30,529 nt of DNA, taken from NCBI GenBank assembly GCA_905215725.1, contig CAJMRD010000012.1, positions 1 through 30,529 of the forward strand, read 5' to 3'. A program made the translations under genes and the position numbers. A model generated the notes under the pieces. It searched no databases. It was not told the origin of the DNA and saw nothing but the letters and a program-made list of their open reading frames with translations. Below are positions 16,202 to 23,873 of the stretch, piece after piece. This DNA comes from an uncultured bacterium (GTDB lineage Bacteria > Actinomycetota > Coriobacteriia > Coriobacteriales > Coriobacteriaceae). How positions within the stretch are numbered: position 1 is the stretch's first letter; each line of letters starts with the position of its first letter.

Positions 16202-16979
16202 CGCGCTGCTCGAGCGCCTGGCGGCACCTCCCGCGCGTACCACGCAGGAGCGTTACCGCCACGAGCTCAAGTACCTCATCAACGAGGGCGAGCACGCTGC
16301 GCTGGCCTGCCGCATGGCGCCGGTCTTTAAGCTGGACAAGCATGCGCGGGCGGGCGGTTACACCATTCGCAGCCTGTACTTTGACGACTACTGCAACTCG
16401 GCCTACGAGGAAAAAGACGCTGGCATTCTTATGCGCAAAAAGTATCGCGTGCGCATCTATAACGGCAGCGACAAGGTGATTAAGCTCGAGCGCAAAAAGA
16501 AGTACGGCAGCTGGATCTATAAGGAGGACGCGCCGCTCACGCGCGGTGAGTTTGAGCAGATCCTGGCCGGCGATTACGACTTTTTGCTGAGGAGTCCCTA
16601 TCCGCTCTGTCGCGAGTTCTACATCGAGTGCATCTGCAATATGATGCGCCCGCGTACCATCGTGGACTACGAGCGCGAGCCATGGGTGATGGACGAAGGC
16701 ACCGTGCGCATCACGTTTGACATGAACGTGCGCGCGGCTGTGGGAAGTTTCGATATCTTTGACGCGACCCTGCCCGCGCTGCCCGTGCTGGAGCCCGGCA
16801 AGCTGGTGATGGAGGTTAAGTTTACCGAGTTTTGCCCGCAGCTGGTGCGCGATATGGTACCGCCGGGCGCGGCGGAGCTCACGGCTGTCTCCAAGTACTG
16901 CCTGTGCTACGAAAAGACCGCCTACTTGCGCGGCTTTAACTACTGGGAATCGGATTATGAGAACCGAGGGGATATTTAG
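16188..16979 (+). CDS. VTC-domain (polyphosphate polymerase-like) protein
   Basis: The 263-aa protein starts at ATG 16188, preceded by GGAGG at ~6 nt and overlapping the cotH-like gene by 14 nt. The VTC catalytic-tunnel motifs are present in order: YRHELKYLI, IRSLYFDD, KYRVRIYNG, VIKLERKKK, RTIVDYEREPW, VRITFD and VMEVKF. These basic and acidic strands line the polyphosphate-synthesising tunnel in yeast Vtc4. Bacterial versions are soluble and usually sit beside DUF4956 and CotH genes, as here. The actual product (polyphosphate or another polymer modification) is not established. Confidence 0.85.
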   Translation: MRRASALLERLAAPPARTTQERYRHELKYLINEGEHAALACRMAPVFKLDKHARAGGYTIRSLYFDDYCNSAYEEKDAGILMRKKYRVRIYNGSDKVIKLERKKKYGSWIYKEDAPLTRGEFEQILAGDYDFLLRSPYPLCREFYIECICNMMRPRTIVDYEREPWVMDEGTVRITFDMNVRAAVGSFDIFDATLPALPVLEPGKLVMEVKFTEFCPQLVRDMVPPGAAELTAVSKYCLCYEKTAYLRGFNYWESDYENRGDI

Positions 16980-16982
16980 ACC

Positions 16983-17648
16983 ATGAGCACCAGGGACTTT
17001 TTTAAGAACTCCGTCTTGGAGACGTTTGGCCAGGTCGACCCTGCCAAGATTGGCCTGTCGCTGCTCGTGGCGCTCGCCATGGGCATCCTGATCTATTGCG
17101 TGTACAAGCGCTTCTTTACCGGCGTGGTGTACTCGCGCAGCTTTGCCGTGACGCTCGTGGGCATGTGCGTGCTTACGTGTATGGTGACGCTTGCGATCTC
17201 GACGAACGTGGTCATCTCGCTCGGTATGGTCGGTGCTCTGTCCATCGTTCGTTATCGTACGGCGGTCAAGGACCCGCTCGACCTGCTGTATCTGTTCTGG
17301 GCCATTACCACGGGCATTACGGCGGGCGCCGGCATGTATGCGCTCGTGGGGCTCACGGCGGTGGTCATCGTGGCGATGATCGCCGGCTTTGCGAGCCATC
17401 AGGACAAGGCGCGCGTGTACATGATGGTCATTCACTACACGGGCCAGACTACCGGTGATGATATCGTGCGCGCCTTTGGGCGCACCAAGTTCACCGTCAA
17501 GTCCAAGACCATGCGCGGCGACAGGGTGGAGATGGCCGTCGAGGTCTTCTCGGACGGTGTAGATATGCCCTATGCCGACGCCATTCGCGCGCTCGACGGC
17601 GTGGAAGACCTCACGCTCATCCAGTACAACGGCGAATACCACGGGTAG
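16983..17648 (+). CDS. DUF4956 family membrane protein
   Basis: The 221-aa protein starts at ATG 16983, 3 nt after the VTC gene. Hydrophobic segments lie at ~20-40, ~50-70, ~75-92 and ~100-140, with the signature GALSIVRYRTAVKDPLDLLYLFW between segments. The last ~80 residues form a soluble domain with an alpha/beta pattern (ARVYMMVIHYTG, LTLIQYNGEY). DUF4956 is a conserved partner of VTC-domain proteins; its function is unknown. It is the last gene of the pel operon and is followed by a hairpin. Confidence 0.85.
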   Translation: MSTRDFFKNSVLETFGQVDPAKIGLSLLVALAMGILIYCVYKRFFTGVVYSRSFAVTLVGMCVLTCMVTLAISTNVVISLGMVGALSIVRYRTAVKDPLDLLYLFWAITTGITAGAGMYALVGLTAVVIVAMIAGFASHQDKARVYMMVIHYTGQTTGDDIVRAFGRTKFTVKSKTMRGDRVEMAVEVFSDGVDMPYADAIRALDGVEDLTLIQYNGEYHG

Positions 17649-17656
17649 CTTTTAGT

Positions 17657-17680
17657 TCCGGCGTTCTGACGAACGCCGGA
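17657..17680 (+). terminator. Hairpin after the pel operon
   Basis: TCCGGCGTTC and GAACGCCGGA form a perfect 10-bp stem with a TGAC loop, 8 bp after the last pel-operon stop. It lacks a T-tract, so it may act as an RNA-protecting or Rho-associated end, or be part of the palindromic repeat that follows. Confidence 0.5.
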
Positions 17681-17800
17681 CCGCTCGACGCTGCGCACGC
17701 ATCTGCCGGGCGATCTGCCGCTCAAACCGTCGCTCGCGTACATGAAGTACGCGTCGCTCCTCTTTCGCGGCACCTCGCCACGGCAGCTGCGCGCTCGCTG
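17681..17800. repeat. Palindrome-rich intergenic element
   Basis: After the hairpin comes a stretch with several short inverted repeats, such as GCGTACATGAAGTACGC and related CTGCCG/CGGCAG pieces. No gene is apparent. It resembles repetitive intergenic elements of this bacterial group, but only one copy is in the window. Confidence 0.35.
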
Positions 17801-17884
17801 ACGTTTGCTTGACCTGGGCTGTTGAAATGATCCATGTGGCTCGTCCCATTTGCTCAATTTGCCGGTATGGGTTGGGTATCATTG

Positions 17885-17898
17885 TGTAAGCGATTTCA
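17885..17898. promoter_or_regulatory. LacI-type operator at scrR
   Basis: TGTAAGCGATTTCA fits the LacI-family consensus TGnAAnCGnTTnCA. It follows a -10-like TATCAT (17877-17882) and lies 15 bp upstream of the GTG start, so ScrR probably represses itself. Confidence 0.7.
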
Positions 17899-17913
17899 AT
17901 GACAGGGGTGCTC

Positions 17914-18894
17914 GTGGTAAAGATGAAAGATGTGGCCGAGCTGGCAGGCGTTTCGAGCGCCGCCGTCTCGCGCTACCTCAACGGTGGATATATCTCGGCG
18001 GATAAGGCCGAGCGCATTAAGCAAGCGATTGAGCTGACCGGATACGTGCGGTCCAGCCAGGCTCGCGCGCTGCGCACCGGCTCCACCAAGCTCATCGGCG
18101 TCATCGTGCCTAAAATCAACTCGGAATCCGTAAGCCGCATTACCGCCGGCATTGGCCAGGTGCTCGGTCGCCGAGGCTACCAGATGCTGCTCGCGAATAC
18201 TGACAACGTGGCCAAGCGTGAGCTCGAGTATCTCGACCTGTTCCAGAACCACCCGGTCGATGGCATCGTGCTCGTGGCGACCATGATCACCGACGAACAT
18301 CGCGCGGCCATTGCGTCTTGCCGTGTGCCCATTGTGCTGATCGGCCAAAACGTCGAGGGCGCGGCGTGCGTCTATCACGACGATTACGAGGCTGCCTTTG
18401 AGCTGGGCCAGGCGCTCGCTGGTCGGGTAGATGGCAAGATCGCCTACATTGGAGTTACTGAAGAGGACCGCGCGGCTGGTTATGACCGCCGTCGCGGTTT
18501 TGAGGCCGGATTGCGCGCCGCGGGCAACCCGCTCGATGCCGCCTTGATTCGCCTGGGCTCGTTTACGCTCGACTCGGGCTATAGCGCGGCGCGTGAGCTG
18601 CTTTCCGTCGCTCCCGATGTTTCGTTTATCGCCTGCGCGACCGATACCATGGCGGCGGGCGCGCTGCGTGCCATCGATGAGGTTCGCGGCATGGGCGAGG
18701 GTATACACCGCGTGAGCGGTTTTGGCGACAACGCGTTTTTGCGCGCGCTGACGGGCGGCATTCCCACCGTGCATTATGGCTACCTGACCAGTGGCGTCGA
18801 GGCGACCAATATGTTGCTCAACACGCTCGATGGCGTGGAGGGGGAGAGCGGTCTCAAGACGCTCAAACTCGGCCATCAACTTATGAATGTCTAG
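17914..18894 (+). CDS. scrR: LacI-family sucrose operon repressor
   Basis: The protein is 326 aa if started at GTG 17914 (AGGGG at 17904-17908, 5-nt gap). An ATG at 17899 abuts the operator and is less likely. The N-terminal HTH reads MKDVAELAGVSSAAVSRYLN, with the hinge at TGYVRSSQARALRTG. The periplasmic-binding-like effector domain starts at LIGVIVPKIN and ends in HQLMNV. LacI repressors of this type bind sugar-phosphates or sugars and release the operator. The adjacent sucrose PTS and sucrose-6-P hydrolase genes and the matching operators at 17885, 18983 and 19009 indicate it controls this locus. Confidence 0.88.
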   Translation: MVKMKDVAELAGVSSAAVSRYLNGGYISADKAERIKQAIELTGYVRSSQARALRTGSTKLIGVIVPKINSESVSRITAGIGQVLGRRGYQMLLANTDNVAKRELEYLDLFQNHPVDGIVLVATMITDEHRAAIASCRVPIVLIGQNVEGAACVYHDDYEAAFELGQALAGRVDGKIAYIGVTEEDRAAGYDRRRGFEAGLRAAGNPLDAALIRLGSFTLDSGYSAARELLSVAPDVSFIACATDTMAAGALRAIDEVRGMGEGIHRVSGFGDNAFLRALTGGIPTVHYGYLTSGVEATNMLLNTLDGVEGESGLKTLKLGHQLMNV

Positions 18895-18982
18895 GCTTTG
18901 GGCGTGTCTGCCTGCCTTTGAGGCCCCTGTTTTTGCGGTAAAACTACCATTCGCCGGCTTTTTCCTACCGTTCACCCTACTA

Positions 18983-18996
18983 TGAAAACGATTACA
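18983..18996. promoter_or_regulatory. ScrR operator 1 upstream of scrA
   Basis: TGAAAACGATTACA matches the LacI-family consensus. A -10-like TACTAT (18978-18983) runs directly into it, so bound repressor would cover the promoter. No clear -35 was found. Confidence 0.75.
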
Positions 18997-19008
18997 GACA
19001 TATGAAAC

Positions 19009-19022
19009 TGAAAACGATTACA
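19009..19022. promoter_or_regulatory. ScrR operator 2 upstream of scrA
   Basis: This is an exact second copy of TGAAAACGATTACA, 26 bp downstream of operator 1, about two and a half helical turns away. It lies in the leader, before the scrA Shine-Dalgarno. Confidence 0.75.
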
Positions 19023-19079
19023 GTGTAAGTGTCAAAAGATGGCCGGGTGCACATGCGCCCGTTGGAGGAAAGAGAAGTC

Positions 19080-20480
19080 ATGGACTACCGCAAATCAGCC
19101 CAAGAGGTGCTCGACAACATCGGTGGCGCCGACAACGTTGTTTCGGCCGCACACTGCGCCACGCGCCTGCGCCTGGTGATTGCCGATAACGCGAAGGTCG
19201 ACAAGGAGGCCCTCGAGAATATCGACGGCGCTAAGGGCGTCTTTGAGGCCCAGGGCCAGCTCCAGATTATTTTTGGCACTGGCACCGTCAACAAGGTCTA
19301 CGACGAGTTCATTGCGCTCAGCGGCGTCGAAGCTGCCACCAAGGCCGAGGTCAAGGAGGCCGCCGCGCAGCAGCAGAACATCTTTATGCGTGCCATTAAG
19401 CTGCTCGGCGACGTTTTTGTCCCCATCATCCCCGCCATCGTGGCTTCGGGCCTGCTGCTGGGCATCATGAGCGCCCTCAACTTTATGGCCTCCAACGGCT
19501 TTATCGCGCTCGACACCAATAACTTTATTTATAAGATCGCCGACCTGGTCTCGGGAACGTCCTTTGGCATCCTGCAGATCCTGATCGGTTACTCCGCCGC
19601 TAAGGCCTTTGGAGCCAACCCGTATCTGGGTGCCGTCGTCGGTGGTGCGTTCATCAACTCCTCGCTGCAGAGCGCCTACACGGTTGCCTCCGAGGGCGTG
19701 CAGACCATGGTCACCGTCATCCCCGGCGTGTACAGCTTTGAGTGGGTTGGCTATCAGGGCCATGTGATCCCGATCGTCATCGCCTGCGCCATCCTCGCCT
19801 TCTTGGAGAAGCGCCTCCACAAGATCGTTCCCGAGATGTTCGACCTCTTTGTTACTCCGCTCGTCTCCGTGTTCGTGACCGTGCTCGTGACCCTCGTTGC
19901 CGTCGGCCCCATCTTTGTCTGGGCCGAGAACGCCATCCTCGGTCTGATCCAGGCCCTGCTGACCCTGCCCTTCGGCATCGGTTCCTTTATCGTCGGCCTG
20001 TTCTATGCCCCCACGGTCGTTACGGGTATCCACCAGATGTACACCGCCATCGACTTGGGCCAGCTTGCTCAGTACGGCGTGACCTATTGGCTGCCCATCG
20101 CCAGCGCCGCCAACATCGCCCAGGGTGGCGCCGCACTCGCCGTTGCCTTTAAGACCCGCGATGCCAAGATCAAGGGCCTGGCGCTTCCTTCGGCCCTGTC
20201 CGCCTTCATGGGCATTACCGAGCCCGCCATCTTTGGTGTGAACCTGCGTTTCTTTAAGCCCTTCATCGCCGGCTGCATCGGCGGCGGTTGCGGTGCCCTG
20301 GTCTGCGCGCTCACTTCGCTGGCTGCCTCCGGCACGGGCGTTACCGGTATCTTCGGTATTCTGCTGTGCCTGGCCCAGCCCGTGCAGTACGCGATCATGT
20401 TTGCGGTCGCCGCGCTGGTTTCCTTTGCCGTCTCGTTTGTCCTGTACAGGGACGAGCCCAAGGCTTCCGAGCAGGCGTAG
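19080..20480 (+). CDS. scrA: Sucrose-specific PTS EIIBC component
   Basis: The 466-aa protein starts at ATG 19080, after GGAGGAAAGAG. Residues 1-~85 are a EIIB domain with the phosphorylated Cys26 in SAAHCATRLRLVI. Residues ~105-460 are a multi-pass EIIC domain of the glucose/sucrose class, with ILIGYSAAKAFGANPYLGAV, GITEPAIFGVNLRFFKPF and ten or so hydrophobic segments. It imports sucrose as sucrose-6-phosphate. There is no C-terminal EIIA domain, so an EIIA-Glc-type protein from elsewhere must supply the phosphate. Two operators precede it and a terminator follows. Confidence 0.9.
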   Translation: MDYRKSAQEVLDNIGGADNVVSAAHCATRLRLVIADNAKVDKEALENIDGAKGVFEAQGQLQIIFGTGTVNKVYDEFIALSGVEAATKAEVKEAAAQQQNIFMRAIKLLGDVFVPIIPAIVASGLLLGIMSALNFMASNGFIALDTNNFIYKIADLVSGTSFGILQILIGYSAAKAFGANPYLGAVVGGAFINSSLQSAYTVASEGVQTMVTVIPGVYSFEWVGYQGHVIPIVIACAILAFLEKRLHKIVPEMFDLFVTPLVSVFVTVLVTLVAVGPIFVWAENAILGLIQALLTLPFGIGSFIVGLFYAPTVVTGIHQMYTAIDLGQLAQYGVTYWLPIASAANIAQGGAALAVAFKTRDAKIKGLALPSALSAFMGITEPAIFGVNLRFFKPFIAGCIGGGCGALVCALTSLAASGTGVTGIFGILLCLAQPVQYAIMFAVAALVSFAVSFVLYRDEPKASEQA

Positions 20481-20495
20481 GATTCGCGTAAACAT

Positions 20496-20531
20496 AACGC
20501 CCGCAGGCTCCATCCTGTGGGCGTTTTCTTT
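20496..20531 (+). terminator. Terminator between scrA and scrB
   Basis: AACGCCCGCAGG and CCTGTGGGCGTT (one G-T pair) form a 12-bp stem with a 6-nt loop, followed by TTCTTTAT. It should end or attenuate the scrA transcript before scrB. Confidence 0.8.
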
Positions 20532-20584
20532 ATCTGGAACCCTTGATTTGAGCGTTCGTTGATTTAATTCGATTGGATACCGAC

Positions 20585-22114
20585 ATGTCTAACGCACTTC
20601 AGCGCGATCTTGCCAAGCTCGTTGCCAACATGGATGCAGCGGCCGCCGAGCGCGGTCACGGGCCCTATGCTCAGCATTTTCATATTATGCCGCCCACGGG
20701 CTGGCTCAACGACCCCAACGGGCTTTGCCAGGCCGATGGCGTGTTTCACGCGTACTTTCAGTATGCCCCGTTTGATGTAAACGGCGGCGTCAAGATGTGG
20801 GGCCATGCCACCAGCCGCGACCTTATGAAATGGGAATATATTGGCGTCCCGCTGCTGCCCGACGAGCCGTTCGATTGCCATGGCGTGTATTCGGGCTCCG
20901 CGCTTGCCGAGGACGGTCGCATTCGCGTGTTGTACACGGGCAACGTTAAGCTTTCCGATGCAGACGGCACGTACGACTACGTCAACACCGGCCGTCGCGC
21001 CGATACCGTGTATGTCGAGAGCGCCGATGGACAGACGTTTAGCCAAAAGCGCGTCGTGCTGGCTTCGGAGGACTATCCCGAGGACCTGACGTGCCACGTG
21101 CGTGACCCCAAGGTGTGGCGCGATGAGGCAGGTCGCTATCACATGGTGCTGGGCGCGCGTCGTCGCGTTGACGGGCCGCATATCGAGAGCCGTTTTTGTG
21201 CGATGCACGGCGAGGATGCCGGTCGCGATGTGGGCGAGATCTTGGTGTACGGCTCGGCTGACATGCTTAGTTGGGGGCTCGAGACCCGCGTGTGTACGCC
21301 CGAGCGCTTTGGGTTTATGTGGGAGTGTCCGGGATACCTTGAGCTTGAGGCGGATGGCGGCGTACCGGCGAAGTGGCTGTCCTTCTCGCCCCAAGGTCTT
21401 GAGGGCGGTCGTTGGGACCGCGGCAATGTGTATGCCGCTGGCTACATGCCTGTATCGGGCGACATTACCGGTGGTGACGGTGCCTATGAGCTGGGCGAGT
21501 TCCGCCTGTGGGACGCCGGTTTTGACTTCTATGCTCCGCAGGAGTTTACGTCTGAGGATGGTCGCCACATTTTGATCGGCTGGATGGGGATGCCCGACGC
21601 GCCCTATAGCAATCCCGCGACCGTCGCGTGCGGCTGGCAGCACTGCATGACGGTGCCGCGCGAGCTTACAGCCGGTGCTGGCGGCGTGGTGCTGCAGCAG
21701 CCGGCGCGCGAGATCGAGCGACATTATGCCTCGGTGCGTGTGGGGGAGGGCTCGTTGGAGGTTGCCGGCGATACCTGCTTTGACGTTGTTGTTGACGGTG
21801 TCGACGGCGCGTTTGCCGCGACCGTTGATGTCGAGCTGAAGCTGGCGTTTATGCCCGCCGAGGGCGAACTGCCTTCGCGCTTTGAGATGCGATTTACCGA
21901 TGAGGGTCGCGCTTCTGCCGGTTGCGGTCGTACCGTGCGCTGGGAGCCCGTCGACGAGGTGCGCAACGTGCGCATTGTTGGCGATGTCTCGTCGGTCGAG
22001 GTGTTTGTGAACGATGGTGCGCTCGTGTTTTCGACGCGCATCTATCCCGAGACTTATGGCTTGTCCGTTGACGCTCCGGGTGCGAGCGTGATCTATCACA
22101 CGCTCAACATCTAG
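20585..22114 (+). CDS. scrB: Sucrose-6-phosphate hydrolase (GH32 invertase)
   Basis: The protein is 509 aa from ATG 20585; an in-frame TTG at 20573 is possible, and the SD is weak in either case. The GH32 catalytic triad is visible: WLNDPNG with nucleophile D43, RDPK with D174 as transition-state stabiliser, and WECPGY with acid/base E247. A five-bladed propeller is followed by the C-terminal beta-sandwich (~360-509). It splits sucrose-6-phosphate into glucose-6-phosphate and fructose after uptake by ScrA. A terminator separates it from scrA, so it may have its own promoter (a TTGATT at 20543 is a candidate -35) or rely on read-through. Confidence 0.92.
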   Translation: MSNALQRDLAKLVANMDAAAAERGHGPYAQHFHIMPPTGWLNDPNGLCQADGVFHAYFQYAPFDVNGGVKMWGHATSRDLMKWEYIGVPLLPDEPFDCHGVYSGSALAEDGRIRVLYTGNVKLSDADGTYDYVNTGRRADTVYVESADGQTFSQKRVVLASEDYPEDLTCHVRDPKVWRDEAGRYHMVLGARRRVDGPHIESRFCAMHGEDAGRDVGEILVYGSADMLSWGLETRVCTPERFGFMWECPGYLELEADGGVPAKWLSFSPQGLEGGRWDRGNVYAAGYMPVSGDITGGDGAYELGEFRLWDAGFDFYAPQEFTSEDGRHILIGWMGMPDAPYSNPATVACGWQHCMTVPRELTAGAGGVVLQQPAREIERHYASVRVGEGSLEVAGDTCFDVVVDGVDGAFAATVDVELKLAFMPAEGELPSRFEMRFTDEGRASAGCGRTVRWEPVDEVRNVRIVGDVSSVEVFVNDGALVFSTRIYPETYGLSVDAPGASVIYHTLNI

Positions 22115-22152
22115 TCGATTCGTCGCATATCGGCGCTATACTGCAGCCGTTG

Positions 22153-22193
22153 CCCACGATGCGGGAAACACCCGCATCGTGGGTTTTTGTTTT
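22153..22193 (+). terminator. Rho-independent terminator of scrB
   Basis: CCCACGATGCGGG and CCCGCATCGTGGG form a perfect 13-bp stem with loop AAACA, followed by TTTTTGTTTT. This textbook terminator lies ~40 bp after scrB and rules out a start for the next gene at 22150. Confidence 0.93.
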
Positions 22194-22209
22194 GAAGGGA
22201 CGGTACCGT

Positions 22210-23202
22210 ATGGGCGTGCAGCAGCTAGAAGATGCCTGGGCTTTGAAAGCCGGCGCGCGTGAGGCGCGTCTTGTTGCGGCTTCGCATGTGCCGGCGGCGC
22301 TGTCGCTGCTGGGTATCGTGCGTCCCGGTGACCGCCTGGTGGTCTTTGCGGATGATTTTGCTGAAGCGTTTGCGCGCGGCTTTGATGGCTGCGATGTTGT
22401 GCTGGTGGGCTCACCGTCCGCCGATGCGTTTGCTGCCGCGTCCGAGGGCTTCGATGCTTCGTTTGATGCCGAGGGGCCGCACCTGTGGTGGTTTGTGAAC
22501 TCAATCGGTGGGTTTGGCCTGCGTGTGCCCGACCTTCGCGCTTTGGGCCGCACGGCTCGCGAGACGCATGCGCTGCTCGTGGTGGATAATACCGTGGCTG
22601 GTGTCTTTGGGTGCGATCCGTTGCGCTTGGGTGCCGTGCTGTCGCTCGAGGCACTCGACCGCGTGTGTGCTGGTAAGGCACCGCGCAAGCTCGTTGCCGC
22701 TTCGGTGGCGCGCTCGCAGCTCAAGCGCCATCGTGTGGATGCCGCTGCCGAGTGCGCGCATGCGCTGCTTGAGGGGTGCGGATTGGCCGCGCTCGACTTG
22801 TCCTCCGATGAGGCCGAGGTTCTAGAGCACGGGCTCAACACGCTCGACGCTCGCATGCAGGCGCATTTCGACCGCGCCCGTGCGCTGGCCGAGTATCTGG
22901 CCGCCAACGAGATGGTGCGCAACGTTCGCTATCCCGGGTTGAGTTCGCATCCCGCCCATGCGGCTGCAACGGGAATCCTCGAGCACGGCTTTGGCCCGGC
23001 AGTTGAGTTTGACCTGATTGACTGCACCGCGTGCGAATTCTTCAGCATACTGCCAGACGAATTCCGCACATCGCCCGCCGGCGGCGCAACAACGCGCCTT
23101 TCGGCTCCACGCGGCAAGCAGGGGAGCACCATCCGCCTCTTCGCCGGTACCGACGACCCCCTGGTCGTAGCGTCCTCCCTAGACAACGCCCTCCGCAACT
23201 AG
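22210..23202 (+). CDS. Degenerate Cys/Met-metabolism PLP-dependent transferase homologue
   Basis: The 330-aa protein starts at ATG 22210, with AAGGGA at 22195-22200. The fold-type I Cys/Met family (cystathionine gamma-synthase-like) is shown by LLVVDNTVAGVFGCDPLRLGA, NVRYPGLSSHPAH and the C-terminal STIRLFAGTDDPLVVASSLDNAL, split as IRLFAGTDDP and VVASSLDNAL. The segment after PLRLGA reads VLSLEALDRVCAG, where active members have HS-TKY-GGH. The Schiff-base lysine is therefore missing. The protein is also shorter than the usual ~380-400 aa, with a trimmed N-terminal region. It may be a non-catalytic or repurposed paralogue. The gene appears to be intact. Confidence 0.75.
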   Translation: MGVQQLEDAWALKAGAREARLVAASHVPAALSLLGIVRPGDRLVVFADDFAEAFARGFDGCDVVLVGSPSADAFAAASEGFDASFDAEGPHLWWFVNSIGGFGLRVPDLRALGRTARETHALLVVDNTVAGVFGCDPLRLGAVLSLEALDRVCAGKAPRKLVAASVARSQLKRHRVDAAAECAHALLEGCGLAALDLSSDEAEVLEHGLNTLDARMQAHFDRARALAEYLAANEMVRNVRYPGLSSHPAHAAATGILEHGFGPAVEFDLIDCTACEFFSILPDEFRTSPAGGATTRLSAPRGKQGSTIRLFAGTDDPLVVASSLDNALRN

Positions 23203-23220
23203 CTAAATCATCCTCGAATC

Positions 23221-23295
23221 CATAAGTTGCGGTGAAATATGGATTGATTTACGGCTTTAACCGCATAAACAGTCCCTATTTCACCGCAACTTATG
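23221..23295. repeat. 75-bp near-perfect palindrome
   Basis: CATAAGTTGCGGTGAAATA (23221-23239) is perfectly inverted at 23277-23295. Most of the 37 bp between the arms also pairs (GGATTG with CAGTCC, TTTACGG with CCGCATAAA including a 2-nt bulge), leaving a short CTTTAA loop. It lies between convergent genes and has no T-tract. It may be a repetitive palindromic element that doubles as a bidirectional transcript end. Confidence 0.75.
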
Positions 23296-23335
23296 AGAGG
23301 GGGTTGTGTAGCTATAAAGCCCCGTCCTAAATTGT

Positions 23336-23680
23336 CTACTTTTTGATGCTGGCGATGAGGGCGTCGGCTTTTGTGGCGATGACGTTGTTGATGTCGGCCT
23401 GGAGGGTTTCGTAGACTTCGATGGCTCGCTCGCCGGCGGGGGTGAGGGTGGATCCGCGGGCACCGTCGCGCTCGATGAGTTTGCATCCCAGCTGGCCTTC
23501 GGCCTCATTCACAATGCGCCAAGCCTTGGAATACGCCATGCCCATGCTCTTGGCGGCGCGGTTCAGCGAGTGCTCGCGGGCAATACCCTGCAGCAGCAAG
23601 ACGCAGCCGTGACCAAACACGCCCGGCAGATCTTTGTCGCACGCTTGAATGACCAACTTTGCCGTCGTCTTGTACTCCAT
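23336..23680 (-). CDS. ModE-like / LysR-type winged-helix regulator
   Basis: The 114-aa protein starts at ATG 23680; an in-frame GTG at 23689 is an alternative, and GGGGAG lies 11 nt upstream of the ATG. It contains a single winged HTH: HGCVLLLQGIAREHSLNRAA, KSMGMAYSKAWRIVNEAEGQ, LGCKLIERDGARGSTLTPAG. This is the pattern of ModE N-terminal domains, with GRGG-like GARGS and TPAG. The molybdate-binding TOBE domains of full ModE are absent, as in many stand-alone ModE-like regulators. Its target is unknown; the gene faces away from guaB, so the 23690-23873 gap carries divergent signals. Confidence 0.8.
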   Translation of the reverse strand: MEYKTTAKLVIQACDKDLPGVFGHGCVLLLQGIAREHSLNRAAKSMGMAYSKAWRIVNEAEGQLGCKLIERDGARGSTLTPAGERAIEVYETLQADINNVIATKADALIASIKK

Positions 23681-23765
23681 ACGCTCCACGTCTCCCCGCT
23701 AAAGTGTTTGCTGGGCAAACGCAAAGCCTGCGTCAAGCCCTCGTGTGCTCTTCTTAAATCATGCA

Positions 23766-23794
23766 TTGTAGCAGTCAAAGTGCGTTAAGATACT
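23766..23794 (+). promoter_or_regulatory. Candidate guaB promoter
   Basis: TTGTAG (23766-23771) and GATACT (23789-23794) are 17 bp apart, giving a leader of ~70 nt before guaB. The leader contains nested inverted repeats CCCAG/CTGGG and GCCCA/TGGGC (about 23798-23830). Confidence 0.4.
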
Positions 23795-23873
23795 TCCCCA
23801 GTATTGGGCGCCCAAGGTTGGGCTGGGTCCTACGAGGCCTGCAGCCGACCGGTCGCATGGAAAAAGGAGAAAC

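Noticed and set aside
19095..20513. A 472-codon minus-strand frame opposite scrA
   Set aside because: Composition (Gly/Asp/Gln-rich, no motif) is that of an antisense shadow of a codon-biased gene.
22150..22209. Earlier start of the PLP-family gene at 22150
   Set aside because: It lies inside the scrB terminator; ATG 22210 has its own Shine-Dalgarno.
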